Positions 1-10,247 of a stretch of DNA of 64,000 nt are shown here, piece by piece. Positions within the stretch are counted from its first letter, which is position 1, and each line of letters starts with the position of its first letter. The DNA lies in the NCBI RefSeq assembly GCF_020012125.1, contig NZ_JAIFAG010000001.1, positions 992,001-1,056,000 on the forward strand, read 5' to 3'. This DNA is from Hymenobacter psoromatis (GTDB lineage: Bacteria; Bacteroidota; Bacteroidia; Cytophagales; Hymenobacteraceae). Under the pieces are notes generated by a model, which was not told where the DNA came from, made no database searches, and saw nothing but the letters and a program-made list of their open reading frames with translations. Both the position numbers and the translations under genes were made by a program.

Positions 1-49
1 CTGGTAAATATTGGATAGCCGCATATTAGCTCTTGCTTAGTCATGGCAA

Positions 50-292
50 TTAATTTCCACCCGCCAGCAGTCCCGCCACTGACAAATCCTCATCCAACTC
101 CTCCCAATGCAGTCCGCGTCCGCCGCCACCGATAGCCACTTGCTGCCGTTGCTCGGGCCGGGCCGCCAGCAGCCTCGGAAACCAGAGCAATGGTAAGCTT
201 ACCGTGCGGCCATCGGTGAGTTGCACGTGCATCGTAATGTCGTCAAAGGTAACTGCTTTGGCCAGGGCAGTGGTAGGGCGGTAGGTGTTCAT
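50..292 (-). CDS. DUF2442 domain protein
   Basis: An 80-residue protein whose layout (a central LTDGRTVSLPL stretch, then WFPRL and a late glycine-rich segment) matches the DUF2442 family. These small proteins often sit next to toxin-antitoxin genes, but no biochemical role is established. I chose the ATG at 292 rather than the in-frame TTG at 301, because the ATG overlaps the stop of the upstream PIN toxin gene in an ATGA arrangement, which suggests translational coupling. It is the third gene of a minus-strand operon (antitoxin, toxin, DUF2442). Family assignment is fairly secure; a role as accessory antitoxin is only inferred from position. Confidence 0.72.
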   Translation of the reverse strand: MNTYRPTTALAKAVTFDDITMHVQLTDGRTVSLPLLWFPRLLAARPEQRQQVAIGGGGRGLHWEELDEDLSVAGLLAGGN

Positions 293-693
293 TGCATCCA
301 ATTAACCAGTTGCAAGCCCGCTATCCGCTCATAATGCCGGGTATTGTTGGTGGCTAAAACAAGCCCGTTGGCCAGCGCTACCCCTGCGATTAAGGTATCA
401 GTATACCCAATGCTTAAACCACGCCGGCGTAAATCGGCCTCAATCTGCGCCGCAATGGCTGCCGATTCTGCCGTTACAGGCAGCAGGTTACTTAACGAAA
501 GGATGGCTTGCAGGCGGCCTAACTGCGTGCGGGCGTCGCGGTACAGCAGACCGTTCAGGGCCTCGCAGTAAGTGATTACGCTTACCTGAAGCAATCTGTG
601 CGCTAACCCGTAGGCTTCCGCCCGCTTGCTGATAAGGAGATTACGACGCACCAACTCGGACACAATGTCGGTGTCAAGCAGGGTGGGCTTCAT
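289..693 (-). CDS. vapC: PIN domain toxin, VapC family
   Basis: This 134-residue protein begins with LLDTDIVSELVRR, the usual first strand and acidic residue of PIN ribonucleases. It also has a mid-protein CEALNG glutamate, then GYTDTLIAGVAL and LATNNTRHYER near the end, so the expected acidic metal-binding positions are present. VapC toxins are Mg2+-dependent RNases that cleave tRNA or rRNA. The frame extends upstream to 786, but the ATG at 693 gives the canonical N-terminus and lies inside the end of the antitoxin gene (20-base overlap). The stop overlaps the DUF2442 start. The PIN fold is clear; the RNA target is unknown. Confidence 0.85.
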   Translation of the reverse strand: MKPTLLDTDIVSELVRRNLLISKRAEAYGLAHRLLQVSVITYCEALNGLLYRDARTQLGRLQAILSLSNLLPVTAESAAIAAQIEADLRRRGLSIGYTDTLIAGVALANGLVLATNNTRHYERIAGLQLVNWMQ

Positions 694-937
694 CCTCCAT
701 AAACGGATTGGGGCGCGTAAGTAACTTAGCCCGCGTGCGCCACATATGGGCCTCCACGTCTGCCCAAGCCTCCGGGCTAAGGTCATCGGGGCTAGTGAGT
801 AGCTCGTGCAGCTTGGCCGCTATTGCTTCGTTGGAAATAGGGGTAGGCAGTAGTGTTTGCACCAGTTCATGCACTTTATCCAGATGCTCGGGCGGCACCT
901 GCTGGAGTTCTTGGATAATGGTTTCGAGGGTTACCAT
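674..937 (-). CDS. Putative antitoxin of the PIN toxin
   Basis: An 87-residue acidic protein that is largely helical, opening with VTLETIIQELQQVPPEHLDKV. This resembles the short antitoxin-type proteins (DUF2281-like) that precede PIN toxins in Bacteroidota and Cyanobacteria. It overlaps the toxin start by 20 bases, the usual order with antitoxin first. I see no clear AbrB or ribbon-helix-helix DNA-binding motif, so autoregulation cannot be asserted. The role rests mainly on position and length. Confidence 0.68.
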   Translation of the reverse strand: MVTLETIIQELQQVPPEHLDKVHELVQTLLPTPISNEAIAAKLHELLTSPDDLSPEAWADVEAHMWRTRAKLLTRPNPFMEDEAHPA

Positions 938-1082
938 AGCATCGGGTTTTCAGGTAGCCTAAGTTACAACGTTTTCCGCCAGCGGTTTAAGTAGCGGAGG
1001 GCTTTGGCTTCTGTTAGCGTTTCATGAATTTTTAGTGTATTTATTTATTCTGCCAGTAATACATAGACGCTGATAAATAATT

Positions 1083-2219
1083 TTAAAAGCTTTCTATTAT
1101 TTTTTGTAATTTGGGATATGCTACAAGGAGGTCTAAGTCATTATGGGTTGCCAAGCTTATAATATCCTTCGCTCTTTTAATGCGCTTGAGCATTGGCATA
1201 ATAATACTATTACTATGTTTAATGAATTTGTACAAATCATCAACTGAGGTTGGTAATTTATAGCCCTTATCACCAGAGCTATTACTAGCGATTAAAACGC
1301 CGGAATCTCGAACCTTTCCTACTATTTGTGTGCGAAAATACTGCTCGGATATTTTGTGTTGCCTTCCTGCATCAAGATGGTTGATTAGCTCTTTGGTAGA
1401 TACAAATCCTTTTTTTCTGTATGTAGTATAGTACATTAAGAGAAGCTTAACAAAACTTATTTGGTCTGAGTGGCTCTTGTCATTATTCTGCTTATCTCTT
1501 ACGAAGCTGAGCGCACTTCGTAGAGCCATTTCGGAAACTCTAATATCAAATAAACTATCACAAGTATTAACTTCTTCTTCTAACTTTTCATAGTTAGGAA
1601 AATGATTAATACTAGAAAGACGTGGCTCTAATAATTTTAAAAAGGTTTCTGATTCACTGCTTTTCTTCGTGTCATCAAAGCAATAGCCTAAAGTGCCAGC
1701 CATAAAATCAGCCACTTGTATCATCAAGTTGCTTCTTGAGTTTTCAACTAAGAAGTTAGCTCCTTCAAACAAATCACCTATGTGATTTTTTTGAACATAT
1801 TTCTTAAAGCTTAGCATAAAGTCATTTCCACCATGCTCATCAACTGCTAAAGTTAACTTGGGGAAAGTCTTATAAAGCTCCTTGTAAACAAGGCCATTGG
1901 CAAACTTATAAAAAGATGCTTTGTGTTTGAATCCGTCTGAATACAGAAGCTTTTTATTTATAACTACAGCATAAATCTGAAAATTAAGTTTGCATAATTT
2001 TTCTAATATTGCTTTCCTTCTTTGATGATTTTGGCCTACTTTAAGTGATTTTATTTCACCAGTCTGAAAGTTCTTGCGCCTAATTTCCTCCACTTCTATT
2101 TCCAACAAGCCTAAGTCATGCTCGTTAACGATAATACTACACACAATAAAATGCGAGGTCTGCTTATCGAAAGCAAATGAATTTGTGCCGAATTCATCAG
2201 CAAAGGCTAGGGTTTGCAT
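1083..2219 (-). CDS. DUF3800 protein with C-terminal winged-helix-like region
   Basis: A 378-residue protein. The N-terminal half fits DUF3800, a predicted RNase H-like fold: an acidic ADEFG motif at residues 7-11, a conserved AVDEHGG strand (about 124-130), and IQVADFMAG (about 167-175). The C-terminal third reads like a winged helix (FVSTKELINHLD, then GVLIASNSSGDKGYKLP), which could bind nucleic acid or partners. The gene is markedly AT-rich and poor in the local GC-rich codons, unlike every neighbour, which suggests horizontal acquisition. DUF3800 proteins occur in phages and near defence genes, but their activity is not settled. No partner gene is next to it apart from the toxin-antitoxin operon downstream. 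Confidence 0.75.
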   Translation of the reverse strand: MQTLAFADEFGTNSFAFDKQTSHFIVCSIIVNEHDLGLLEIEVEEIRRKNFQTGEIKSLKVGQNHQRRKAILEKLCKLNFQIYAVVINKKLLYSDGFKHKASFYKFANGLVYKELYKTFPKLTLAVDEHGGNDFMLSFKKYVQKNHIGDLFEGANFLVENSRSNLMIQVADFMAGTLGYCFDDTKKSSESETFLKLLEPRLSSINHFPNYEKLEEEVNTCDSLFDIRVSEMALRSALSFVRDKQNNDKSHSDQISFVKLLLMYYTTYRKKGFVSTKELINHLDAGRQHKISEQYFRTQIVGKVRDSGVLIASNSSGDKGYKLPTSVDDLYKFIKHSNSIIMPMLKRIKRAKDIISLATHNDLDLLVAYPKLQKIIESF

Positions 2220-2235
2220 ACTTCAAATATGTGAA

Positions 2236-2280
2236 AAACAAAACCCCCGCGCCGGCCTCATCAGCCAACGCGGGGGTTCA
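2236..2280 (-). terminator. Rho-independent terminator of icd
   Basis: Perfect 10-bp stem (AACCCCCGCG at 2242-2251 with CGCGGGGGTT at 2269-2278), followed on the minus strand by a T-rich run. It lies just past the icd stop and upstream of the DUF3800 start, so it separates the two transcripts. Confidence 0.85.
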
Positions 2281-2304
2281 TATTAATTGGCAACCGCCAA
2301 ATTA

Positions 2305-3570
<1,266 letters not shown>

Positions 3571-3638
3571 GAGGAAAAAGGTTGTCTATTTAATCGTTGT
3601 TCAGGAGTGGGTGGGAAGTCAGGAAGTTCAAAGTATCC

Positions 3639-3737
3639 GTCCTTGCGAGCCTGCGAAGCAATCTTTCCTAGTCGTTCGCTTCGTTGGGTTAGTGCCCCTA
3701 GCGTGCAGGAGAGATTGCTTTGCAGGCTCGCAAGGAC
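3639..3737. repeat. Intergenic inverted repeat, GCGAAGCAATCT family
   Basis: Arms of about 30 bases at 3639-3668 and 3708-3737 (inner part GCCTGCGAAGCAATCTTTCC) are inverted copies with two mismatches, around a 39-base loop. It fills the gap between icd and the M16 peptidase gene. The arm differs from the other inverted-repeat family in this window. Similar palindromes with a GCGAAGCAATC core are common interspersed elements in several bacteria; the function is unknown. Confidence 0.8.
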
Positions 3738-3746
3738 AAACGGTAA

Positions 3747-6700
3747 TTAATACCCGAAAATCTCTTTCAGGGTAAGCTGTTGGACAATGCCATATTTAGC
3801 CAACGCATTGAAATTCAGACGGCCCTTGGAGCCAATAACCAGAATAACCTGGTTCTGACCTTTAATTTTGTCCTGCTGAAATTTCTGTAATTCGGCAAAC
3901 GTCATGTTTTGAGTTTGGTCATACACGTCGCGGCGCACATCGTAATCGAGGCCCAGGCGGCGGGCGCGCTCGTAGCTGAGCAGCACGCCCTCGTGGGTAA
4001 TGCGGTCGGTGGCGATGCTGTTGCGGATGCTCTGCTTGGCGATAACCAGGTTGGCATCAGCCAAAGGCATATCGGTCAGCAGGTTTTCCATGCCGCTCAT
4101 GGCCTCGGGCAGCTTATCGCTCTGCGTGCCGATGTAACTGATAACGTAGTTGGAGCGCCCCGTTTTGTCGGCATTCGCGTAGCGCGACATGGCTGAGTAC
4201 GCCAGCGCCTTGCTCTCGCGCAAGTCCTGAAACACGATGCTACCCATGCCGCCGCCGAAATACTCGTTGTAGAGTGCCACGGTCGGGGCCATTGCCTTAT
4301 TATAAATGTCGCCCTTAGTCAGAAACAGGATTTCCGCCTGCACCATCTTGTAATCCACCCAATACACCTTTTTCTCCTTCAGCGGCTGCTCGGCAAAATC
4401 CTTGGCGGCCGGGTCAGGCTTGAGGGTAGCGGGGGTTTTGTGCTCCATCCAAATTGTTTCTAAAATTCCCCAGCCGCCAGATGGCGTGGGAGGCGTAGGT
4501 AATGACTTACCCCCACCCCGCTTATTTTCAGCTCCAATAGTAACCTTTGTAATATCACGTGGCCCGTAGTACAGCACCCGGTGCTGGTAGGTGGGTAGGG
4601 ATTTCAGCAGCGAAGTCAATTGCGTGGGCTTCAGCGCCTTTAGCTGGGCCTCCGGGACGATGTTGGTAAACGGATTGCGCGAACCATACTTGGCGTAGTT
4701 CAGCATGGCCTGATTCAGAATCACGCCCTTGCTGAGCTTGGCATCCTGGCGCTGCTTCAGAATCCCGGCCACCTGGTTTTTCAGCGCCGCCGCGTCGGGG
4801 CGCGGGTTGTTCAGCACCTGCTCGAACAGCTTCAGCGCCGGCTCCAGGTTGGTATCCAAGCCGCTGAGGCTGATGAGCACCCGGTCCTGCGTGCTGCTAA
4901 TGGCAAATGAGCAGCCCAGCTTGTAAAACTCCTGCTGCAGCTGCGCGGCGGTGTATTGCCCGGTGCCCAGGTACTGCAAATAATCGGTCGCCACATCAAG
5001 TAGCGGGTTATTATTGGTGCCCAGGTCAATGGCGTAAAACAGGCTAAACAGCCCGTTCTCCGTGTTCTTGGTATAATAGAGGGGTAGGCCGGGCTTGATT
5101 TCCGCCGTCTGAATATCCTTTTTATAATCGACGAAAACCGGCTGCAAGTCGGTGCTCGGCAGCTTGCTCACCTCCGTGTAAAAGGCCGAGGCCGCGTCGC
5201 GGTTGGCCGGCACCGGCGTAATGGCGGGCTTCACCACCTTCACCTTGTTCGGGTCTTCCCCCGTGCGCTTAAACACGGCCACGTAATCCGGCCCGTAGTT
5301 ATCGTTGGCAAACTGGATGATTTCCTCCTTGGTAATCGTCGCAAAATCTTCATCTTGCTTCAAGTAATCGGCCCAGCTCACGCGCTCAATAAACGACTCG
5401 TACATGGCCGCGGCGCGGGCATCGTTGCGCTCGTAGCTCTTGGTGCGGGTCAGTTGCTCGTTGTTGACGATGGCCGGAATAAGCCAGTCGGGGAAGTCGC
5501 CGCGCTTCACCTTGTCCACTTCGGCCAGCATCAATTTTTGTACTTCTTCCAGCTTCTGGCCCTGGCGCGGCGTGCCGTAGAGCACATGCGTGGAGTAGTC
5601 GTCGTTGAGGTCGGCAAAAGTTTGGGCTTGCAACACCTTTTGCTGCTGGTTCAGGTCGAGGTCGAACAGGCCGGCCTGGCCGTTGGTCAGGATTTTATCC
5701 AGCATCCGCAGGCGCAGGCCGTCGCGGGTGGCTTTGCCGGGTAGGCGGTAGCCCAGCATCACGTTTTCCGCCTGAGGCCCCAGCACCTCCTTCACGATGG
5801 GCGCGGTAATTGGCTTCTCCACCGGCGAAATAAAGGCCGGCACCGGCTTGCTCTGTAACTCGCCAAAATACTGGTCAATCAGTCGGATGGTCTGGTCATA
5901 ATCCAGGTCGCCGCTCAGGCAGAGCGCCATATTATTCGGCACGTAATACTCGCCGAAGTATTTCTTAATCTCCGTAATGGACGGATTTTGCAGGTGCTCA
6001 ATCGTGCCGATGGTCGTCTGCGTGCCGTAGGGGTGGGTAGGGTAGAGGCTGGCATTCAGCGTCTCAAACTCCTTATTAAAATCCGAATCCAGGCCCCGGT
6101 TTTTCTCCTCATACACCGCTTCCAACTCGGTATGGAATAGGCGCGGCACCATTTCCTTCAGGCGCTCGCTCTGCACAGCAGCCCACTTTTCGAGCTGATT
6201 ACTCGGAATATCTTCCTGATAAACTGTCTCTTCATTCGACGTATGCGCGTTCGAGTTCTTCGAGCCGATGCTACCCATCAGCTTGTCGTACTCATTCGGC
6301 ACGGCGTAGCGCGCCGCTACCCCCGAAATGGAGTCAATCTGGTGATACGTCCGCTTGCGGGCCGCCGGGTCGTCGCGCTCGCCGCGGTACACCTCGTACA
6401 GGGCCTCAATCTTGTCCAGTTCCGGCTTTTCCTTGCTCCAGTCTTTGGTACCGAGGCGCGAGGTACCCTTAAATACCATGTGCTCCAGGTAGTGCGCCAG
6501 GCCGGTGGCGGTAGCCGGGTCGTTTTTGGAGCCGGCACGCACGGCCAGGTACGTTTGAATACGCGGCGCGTTCTTGTAGTCCGACAGGTAAACGGTCAGC
6601 CCATTATCCAGCTTGTACACGCGCACGCCGAGCGGGTCGTTGGGGGCCGTTTCGTAGCGGTACTCCTTAATTTTGGCGGCGGCCGGGGCAATGGCTTCCT

Positions 6701-6803
6701 GCGTAGTAGCAGCGGCCGTGGCGGCAGGCTTGCTCGACTGGCACTGCGTGGTGAGGCCGAGGGCAGCCAAGGCTGGCAGCAGGAGCAACAACGGTCTATT
6801 CAC
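3747..6803 (-). CDS. M16 family zinc peptidase, probable lipoprotein
   Basis: A 1018-residue pitrilysin-type metallopeptidase. The inverted zinc motif HYLEH lies at residues 104-108 and the third ligand region VYEEKNRG follows about 80 residues later. The length fits two tandem M16 units, the second presumably inactive. The N-terminus is a hydrophobic leader ending at Cys21 (LTTQC), consistent with a lipoprotein or at least an exported protein. The start codon is GTG, the only plausible start that keeps the leader. A Bacteroidota -7 box lies at 6843-6850. The substrate is not predictable. Confidence 0.93.
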   Translation of the reverse strand: MNRPLLLLLPALAALGLTTQCQSSKPAATAAATTQEAIAPAAAKIKEYRYETAPNDPLGVRVYKLDNGLTVYLSDYKNAPRIQTYLAVRAGSKNDPATATGLAHYLEHMVFKGTSRLGTKDWSKEKPELDKIEALYEVYRGERDDPAARKRTYHQIDSISGVAARYAVPNEYDKLMGSIGSKNSNAHTSNEETVYQEDIPSNQLEKWAAVQSERLKEMVPRLFHTELEAVYEEKNRGLDSDFNKEFETLNASLYPTHPYGTQTTIGTIEHLQNPSITEIKKYFGEYYVPNNMALCLSGDLDYDQTIRLIDQYFGELQSKPVPAFISPVEKPITAPIVKEVLGPQAENVMLGYRLPGKATRDGLRLRMLDKILTNGQAGLFDLDLNQQQKVLQAQTFADLNDDYSTHVLYGTPRQGQKLEEVQKLMLAEVDKVKRGDFPDWLIPAIVNNEQLTRTKSYERNDARAAAMYESFIERVSWADYLKQDEDFATITKEEIIQFANDNYGPDYVAVFKRTGEDPNKVKVVKPAITPVPANRDAASAFYTEVSKLPSTDLQPVFVDYKKDIQTAEIKPGLPLYYTKNTENGLFSLFYAIDLGTNNNPLLDVATDYLQYLGTGQYTAAQLQQEFYKLGCSFAISSTQDRVLISLSGLDTNLEPALKLFEQVLNNPRPDAAALKNQVAGILKQRQDAKLSKGVILNQAMLNYAKYGSRNPFTNIVPEAQLKALKPTQLTSLLKSLPTYQHRVLYYGPRDITKVTIGAENKRGGGKSLPTPPTPSGGWGILETIWMEHKTPATLKPDPAAKDFAEQPLKEKKVYWVDYKMVQAEILFLTKGDIYNKAMAPTVALYNEYFGGGMGSIVFQDLRESKALAYSAMSRYANADKTGRSNYVISYIGTQSDKLPEAMSGMENLLTDMPLADANLVIAKQSIRNSIATDRITHEGVLLSYERARRLGLDYDVRRDVYDQTQNMTFAELQKFQQDKIKGQNQVILVIGSKGRLNFNALAKYGIVQQLTLKEIFGY

Positions 6804-6842
6804 AAAGGTACTAGTCAGAGCGCGGGGAGGATATTAGGGGCA

Positions 6843-6850
6843 CAAAGGTA
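6843..6850 (-). promoter_or_regulatory. Likely -7 promoter box for the M16 gene
   Basis: On the minus strand this reads TACCTTTG, matching the Bacteroidota -7 consensus TAnnTTTG, 40 bases upstream of the GTG start. A TTTG lies 24 bases further upstream, slightly beyond the usual spacing. A second TACCTTTG touches the start codon at 6803-6810. Confidence 0.45.
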
Positions 6851-7030
6851 GAAGTTCGTGCGGGTAATAAAAAACAAAAAAATTAATCTGGCTGCATTAC
6901 CTTGCGCGGTCATAGCCGCGGCGATGGTAGGCTAAAGGACCCGCATTTGGACCAAAACGTTGCTGATTCTTGCAATAAGTTGGGTCTAGAACCGTCTAGC
7001 GGAGTTCACTTTTTCTTTTTCTCCCTCCTT

Positions 7031-7858
7031 ATGGCCCAGACAGTTTTTATCACGGGCACTTCAACGGGCATTGGCGCTGCCGCGGTACGCCTCTTCGCCG
7101 CCCACGGCTGGCAGGTAGCCGCTACCATGCGCAACCCCGCCGATGCCAAATTCAGCAACTTACCCGGCGTGCGGGTGTATGCCCTCGACGTAACCGACGC
7201 GGCCTCCGTGCAACGTGCCGTGGCGCAGGCGCAGCGGGAATTTGGCCGGCTCGACGTCCTCCTCAACAACGCAGGCTACGGCCTCGTGGGGCCGTTCGAG
7301 ACGGCTACGCCCGCCCAGATTCAGCAACAGTTTGCCACTAATGTATTTGGCGTTTTTGCCGTTACGCAGGCCGTGTTGCCGGCCATGCGCGCCCAAAAAT
7401 CCGGTGTTATCATCAACATCACGTCGGTGGGCGGGCGCACGGCCTTCCCCATGAATTCGCTCTACCACGCCACTAAGTTTGGTCTCGACGGCTTTTCGGA
7501 GTCACTCTGGTATGAGCTGGCTCCCTTCGGCATTCAGGTAAAAGTGGTGGCCCCCGGCGGGGTAGCCACCGATTTTGCGGGCCGCTCGCTGCATCTCACG
7601 GCCGACCCCAACGGCGAAGCCAACCCCTACGCTGGCCAGATGCGGGCCGTGCTCGATGCCTTCAGCAGCCGGGGCGGGGCTGCTTCTCAGCCCGAGCATA
7701 TTGCCGAAATTATTTATCAAGCCGCCACCGACGGCAAAAACCAACTCCGCTACATTGCTGGGGACGACGCCGAGCGCCTGCTGGGCGCAAAAGCCCACAT
7801 GACTGAAAGTGACTTCATGCAGATGATTCAGCAGAATTTTTTGGGTAATAATGGGTAA
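7031..7858 (+). CDS. SDR family oxidoreductase
   Basis: A 275-residue short-chain dehydrogenase/reductase. It has the nucleotide-binding motif TGTSTGIG near the N-terminus, LLNNAGYG in the middle, and the catalytic YHATK (Tyr-x-x-x-Lys). Length and layout fit classical NAD(P)-dependent SDRs. The open frame runs back to 6902, but the ATG at 7031 is directly followed by the canonical Rossmann start. The stop codon lies inside the left arm of a long inverted repeat. The substrate is unknown. Confidence 0.93.
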   Translation: MAQTVFITGTSTGIGAAAVRLFAAHGWQVAATMRNPADAKFSNLPGVRVYALDVTDAASVQRAVAQAQREFGRLDVLLNNAGYGLVGPFETATPAQIQQQFATNVFGVFAVTQAVLPAMRAQKSGVIINITSVGGRTAFPMNSLYHATKFGLDGFSESLWYELAPFGIQVKVVAPGGVATDFAGRSLHLTADPNGEANPYAGQMRAVLDAFSSRGGAASQPEHIAEIIYQAATDGKNQLRYIAGDDAERLLGAKAHMTESDFMQMIQQNFLGNNG

Positions 7859-7984
7859 CAGGTAATAAAAGAACGGTCATGCTGAAGGAAGCATCTCGAC
7901 CGCTTCGTTGCAACGATATTGGTTACTTGCGCGGTCGAGATGCTTCCTTCGTCAGCATGACCGTTCTTTTATTACCTGTTACCC
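7853..7984. repeat. Long intergenic inverted repeat (family A copy 1)
   Basis: The arms at 7853-7903 and 7931-7984 are near-perfect inverted copies (one 3-base indel) with the core GAACGGTCATGCTGA and GAAGCATCTCGACCGC. The left arm includes the SDR stop codon. It lies between two convergent genes and could act as a bidirectional terminator. Three more copies of the core occur in the window. Confidence 0.92.
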
Positions 7985-7992
7985 CCACTACC

Positions 7993-9015
7993 TCATTGCA
8001 CCAGTGGCCGCACGCGGCTGCCCAGTAACTCGATAGCGCGCATCAGCTTGGCGTGGGGCAGGTTGGCGTTGTCCATTTGGAAGGTGATGCGCGCGAGGCC
8101 ACCCAGCGCCTCGCTGTGACGGTTTATTTTTTCGGCTACCTCTTCAGGGCCGCCCACCAGTAGCGCCCCGCGCGGCCCGGCCACCGCGTCGAAATGCTGG
8201 CGCGTAACCGGTGGCCAGCCGCGCTCCCGGCCGATGGCCGTAAACGTCTGGGCGTAGCCGGGATAAAACTCCGCCACGGCCTGCTCGGTCGTTTCGGCCA
8301 CGTAGCCCAGCGAGTGCAGGCCCACCGGCAGCTGCTCGGGCGTGAAGCCCGCCCGCTGGCCCGCTTCGCGGTAGAGGTCCACCAGCGGCCGGAAGCGGTG
8401 CGTTTCGCCCCCGATAACGGCCACCATGAGGGGTAGGCCCAGCGTGCCGGCCCGCACGAACGACTCGGGCGTGCCGCCTACCCCCAGCCAGATGGGCAGC
8501 CGCGCCTGCATCGGGCGCGGGTACACGCCCTGCCCCGTAAGGGCCGGCCGGTGCTTGCCTTGCCAATTAATATGCTCCTCGTCGCGCAGGCGCAGCAGCA
8601 GGCCGAGTTTTTCCTCGAACAGACTATCGTAATCCCGCAAATTCAGCCCAAACAGCGGGAAGGATTCGGTAAAAGAGCCGCGGCCCACCACCATTTCCAC
8701 GCGCCCCTGGGCAATGAGGTCAAGGGTAGCGAACTGCTGAAACACCCGCACCGGGTCGGCGGCGCTGAGCACGGTCACGGCGCTGGTGAGCCGGATTTGG
8801 GTAGTGCGCGCGGCGGCGGCCCCCAGAATTACGGTCGGGGCCGAGTCCAGAAACTCGCGCCGGTGGTGCTCGCCCAGCCCAAACACGTCGAGCCCCACCG
8901 CGTCGGCGTGCGCAATGCGGTCGAGTAGCTGGCGCATCGCCGCCGCGTTATCATTATCGGGGCCAGCCGCCAAGCCCATATTGGCGGCGGCGAAGCTATC
9001 AATTCCTACTTGCAT
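7993..9015 (-). CDS. LLM class flavin-dependent oxidoreductase
   Basis: A 340-residue luciferase-like monooxygenase family protein. Typical motifs are FGLGEHHRREF near residues 45-55, TSAVTVLSAADPVRVF, and GRVEMVVGRGSF, the usual flavin-barrel segments. Such proteins use FMNH2 to oxidise small organic substrates, but the substrate cannot be predicted. It lies downstream of an AraC-type regulator and an aldo/keto reductase on the same strand, which may form one redox-related cluster. Confidence 0.9.
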   Translation of the reverse strand: MQVGIDSFAAANMGLAAGPDNDNAAAMRQLLDRIAHADAVGLDVFGLGEHHRREFLDSAPTVILGAAAARTTQIRLTSAVTVLSAADPVRVFQQFATLDLIAQGRVEMVVGRGSFTESFPLFGLNLRDYDSLFEEKLGLLLRLRDEEHINWQGKHRPALTGQGVYPRPMQARLPIWLGVGGTPESFVRAGTLGLPLMVAVIGGETHRFRPLVDLYREAGQRAGFTPEQLPVGLHSLGYVAETTEQAVAEFYPGYAQTFTAIGRERGWPPVTRQHFDAVAGPRGALLVGGPEEVAEKINRHSEALGGLARITFQMDNANLPHAKLMRAIELLGSRVRPLVQ

Positions 9016-9144
9016 ATCAGAAGCGGGAAAGTAGCCGGGCGCGACGACGGGCCGGGCGGCTTGCTTTCACCAGCTTCCTAAAGACCAAAGTCGGCCGCAT
9101 TGTTGGCGACCGGCCCGGAACGGGGGGGTAGGGCTAGCCGGTCC

Positions 9145-10089
9145 TCAGTTGGCCGACCGGCGAAAGGCGGCCGGCGTGCGGCCCGTCTTGCTCTTAAATA
9201 AGCGCGTGAAATACTGCGGATACTCAAAACCCAGCTGGAACGCCGTTTCATTAATGGTCAGCGACGTGCTGAGCAACAGCTGCTTAGCCCGCTCAATCAG
9301 AGCCTGGTGAATGTGCTGCTGCGTGTTTTGGCCAGTGAGCGTGCGCAGCATATCGCCGAGGTAGGCCGGCGACACGTGCAGCGCATCGGCGAAGTGCTGC
9401 ACGGTGGGTAGGGGCTGGCCCGCCTCTGCCGCAAAATAGGCAGCGAGCAGCGTTTCAAAGCGGCTCAGCAAGTCGTGTTCAGCCGTGTGGCGGGTCAGGA
9501 ACTGCCGGTGGTAGAAGCGGTTGGCGTAGGTAAGCAGCGTTTCCAACTGCGTCAGTAGCACCGCGTGACTAAAGGCGTCGAGTGGCCGTTCGTACTCCCT
9601 TTTGAGGCCGGCCAGCAGGTCATCGAGTACGCGCTCCTCCTGCGCCGAAAGGTGCAAGGCTTCGTGTACATCGTAGGAGAAAAAGCCGTAGCGGGTAATA
9701 CTCTGGCCCAGCGGGTACTTACGCAGCAAGTCGGGATGGACGAGCAGCATCCAGCCCGTTAGCTCGGAAATATCGAGCGACTCATCCACCGTGAACACCT
9801 GGCCTGGTGCCGAGAAGCCCAGCACGCCCTCGCTGAAATCATACGTTTGGCGGCCGTAGTGTAACAGTCCTTTAAGATTGCGCTTTAAAAATATGATGTA
9901 GAACTGCGGCACCACCGGCGTAAGTAGCCGCGCCCGCTCGGCGGCCGACAACGGGTCGCTAGCCCAACTGCGGGCGGTCCCCAGGTCAATCAGCGTGAGC
10001 AGCGGGTGCGCCGGGGCCGGCAGGTTGTAATACCGCGTGTAGTCCGTGACGGAAGCCAGTACCTGAAAATCCTTAACCTGCTGTTTCAT
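9145..10089 (-). CDS. AraC family transcriptional regulator
   Basis: A 314-residue regulator with an N-terminal sensor region and a C-terminal AraC/XylS DNA-binding domain (about residues 215-312): FADALHVSPAYLGDMLR is the first helix-turn-helix, and ETAFQLGFEYPQYFTRLFK the second with the family signature. It lies between an aldo/keto reductase gene upstream and the LLM oxidoreductase downstream, both on the same strand, and may control one or both. The ligand is unknown. Confidence 0.93.
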   Translation of the reverse strand: MKQQVKDFQVLASVTDYTRYYNLPAPAHPLLTLIDLGTARSWASDPLSAAERARLLTPVVPQFYIIFLKRNLKGLLHYGRQTYDFSEGVLGFSAPGQVFTVDESLDISELTGWMLLVHPDLLRKYPLGQSITRYGFFSYDVHEALHLSAQEERVLDDLLAGLKREYERPLDAFSHAVLLTQLETLLTYANRFYHRQFLTRHTAEHDLLSRFETLLAAYFAAEAGQPLPTVQHFADALHVSPAYLGDMLRTLTGQNTQQHIHQALIERAKQLLLSTSLTINETAFQLGFEYPQYFTRLFKSKTGRTPAAFRRSAN

Positions 10090-10247
10090 AAATAGTTGCT
10101 ATACTGGTGTCCCATAAAGTACTGGCCGTGAGCCCCGCGCTGCAAGCCTTCTCAAGAAAACCACGATGCGTCAGTTGAATTTCGGGGGCAAAACTCATCG
10201 CGTGCGGCCCGCAACCAGTGCTTTACCTGGCCAACCAATAAGCGGCG

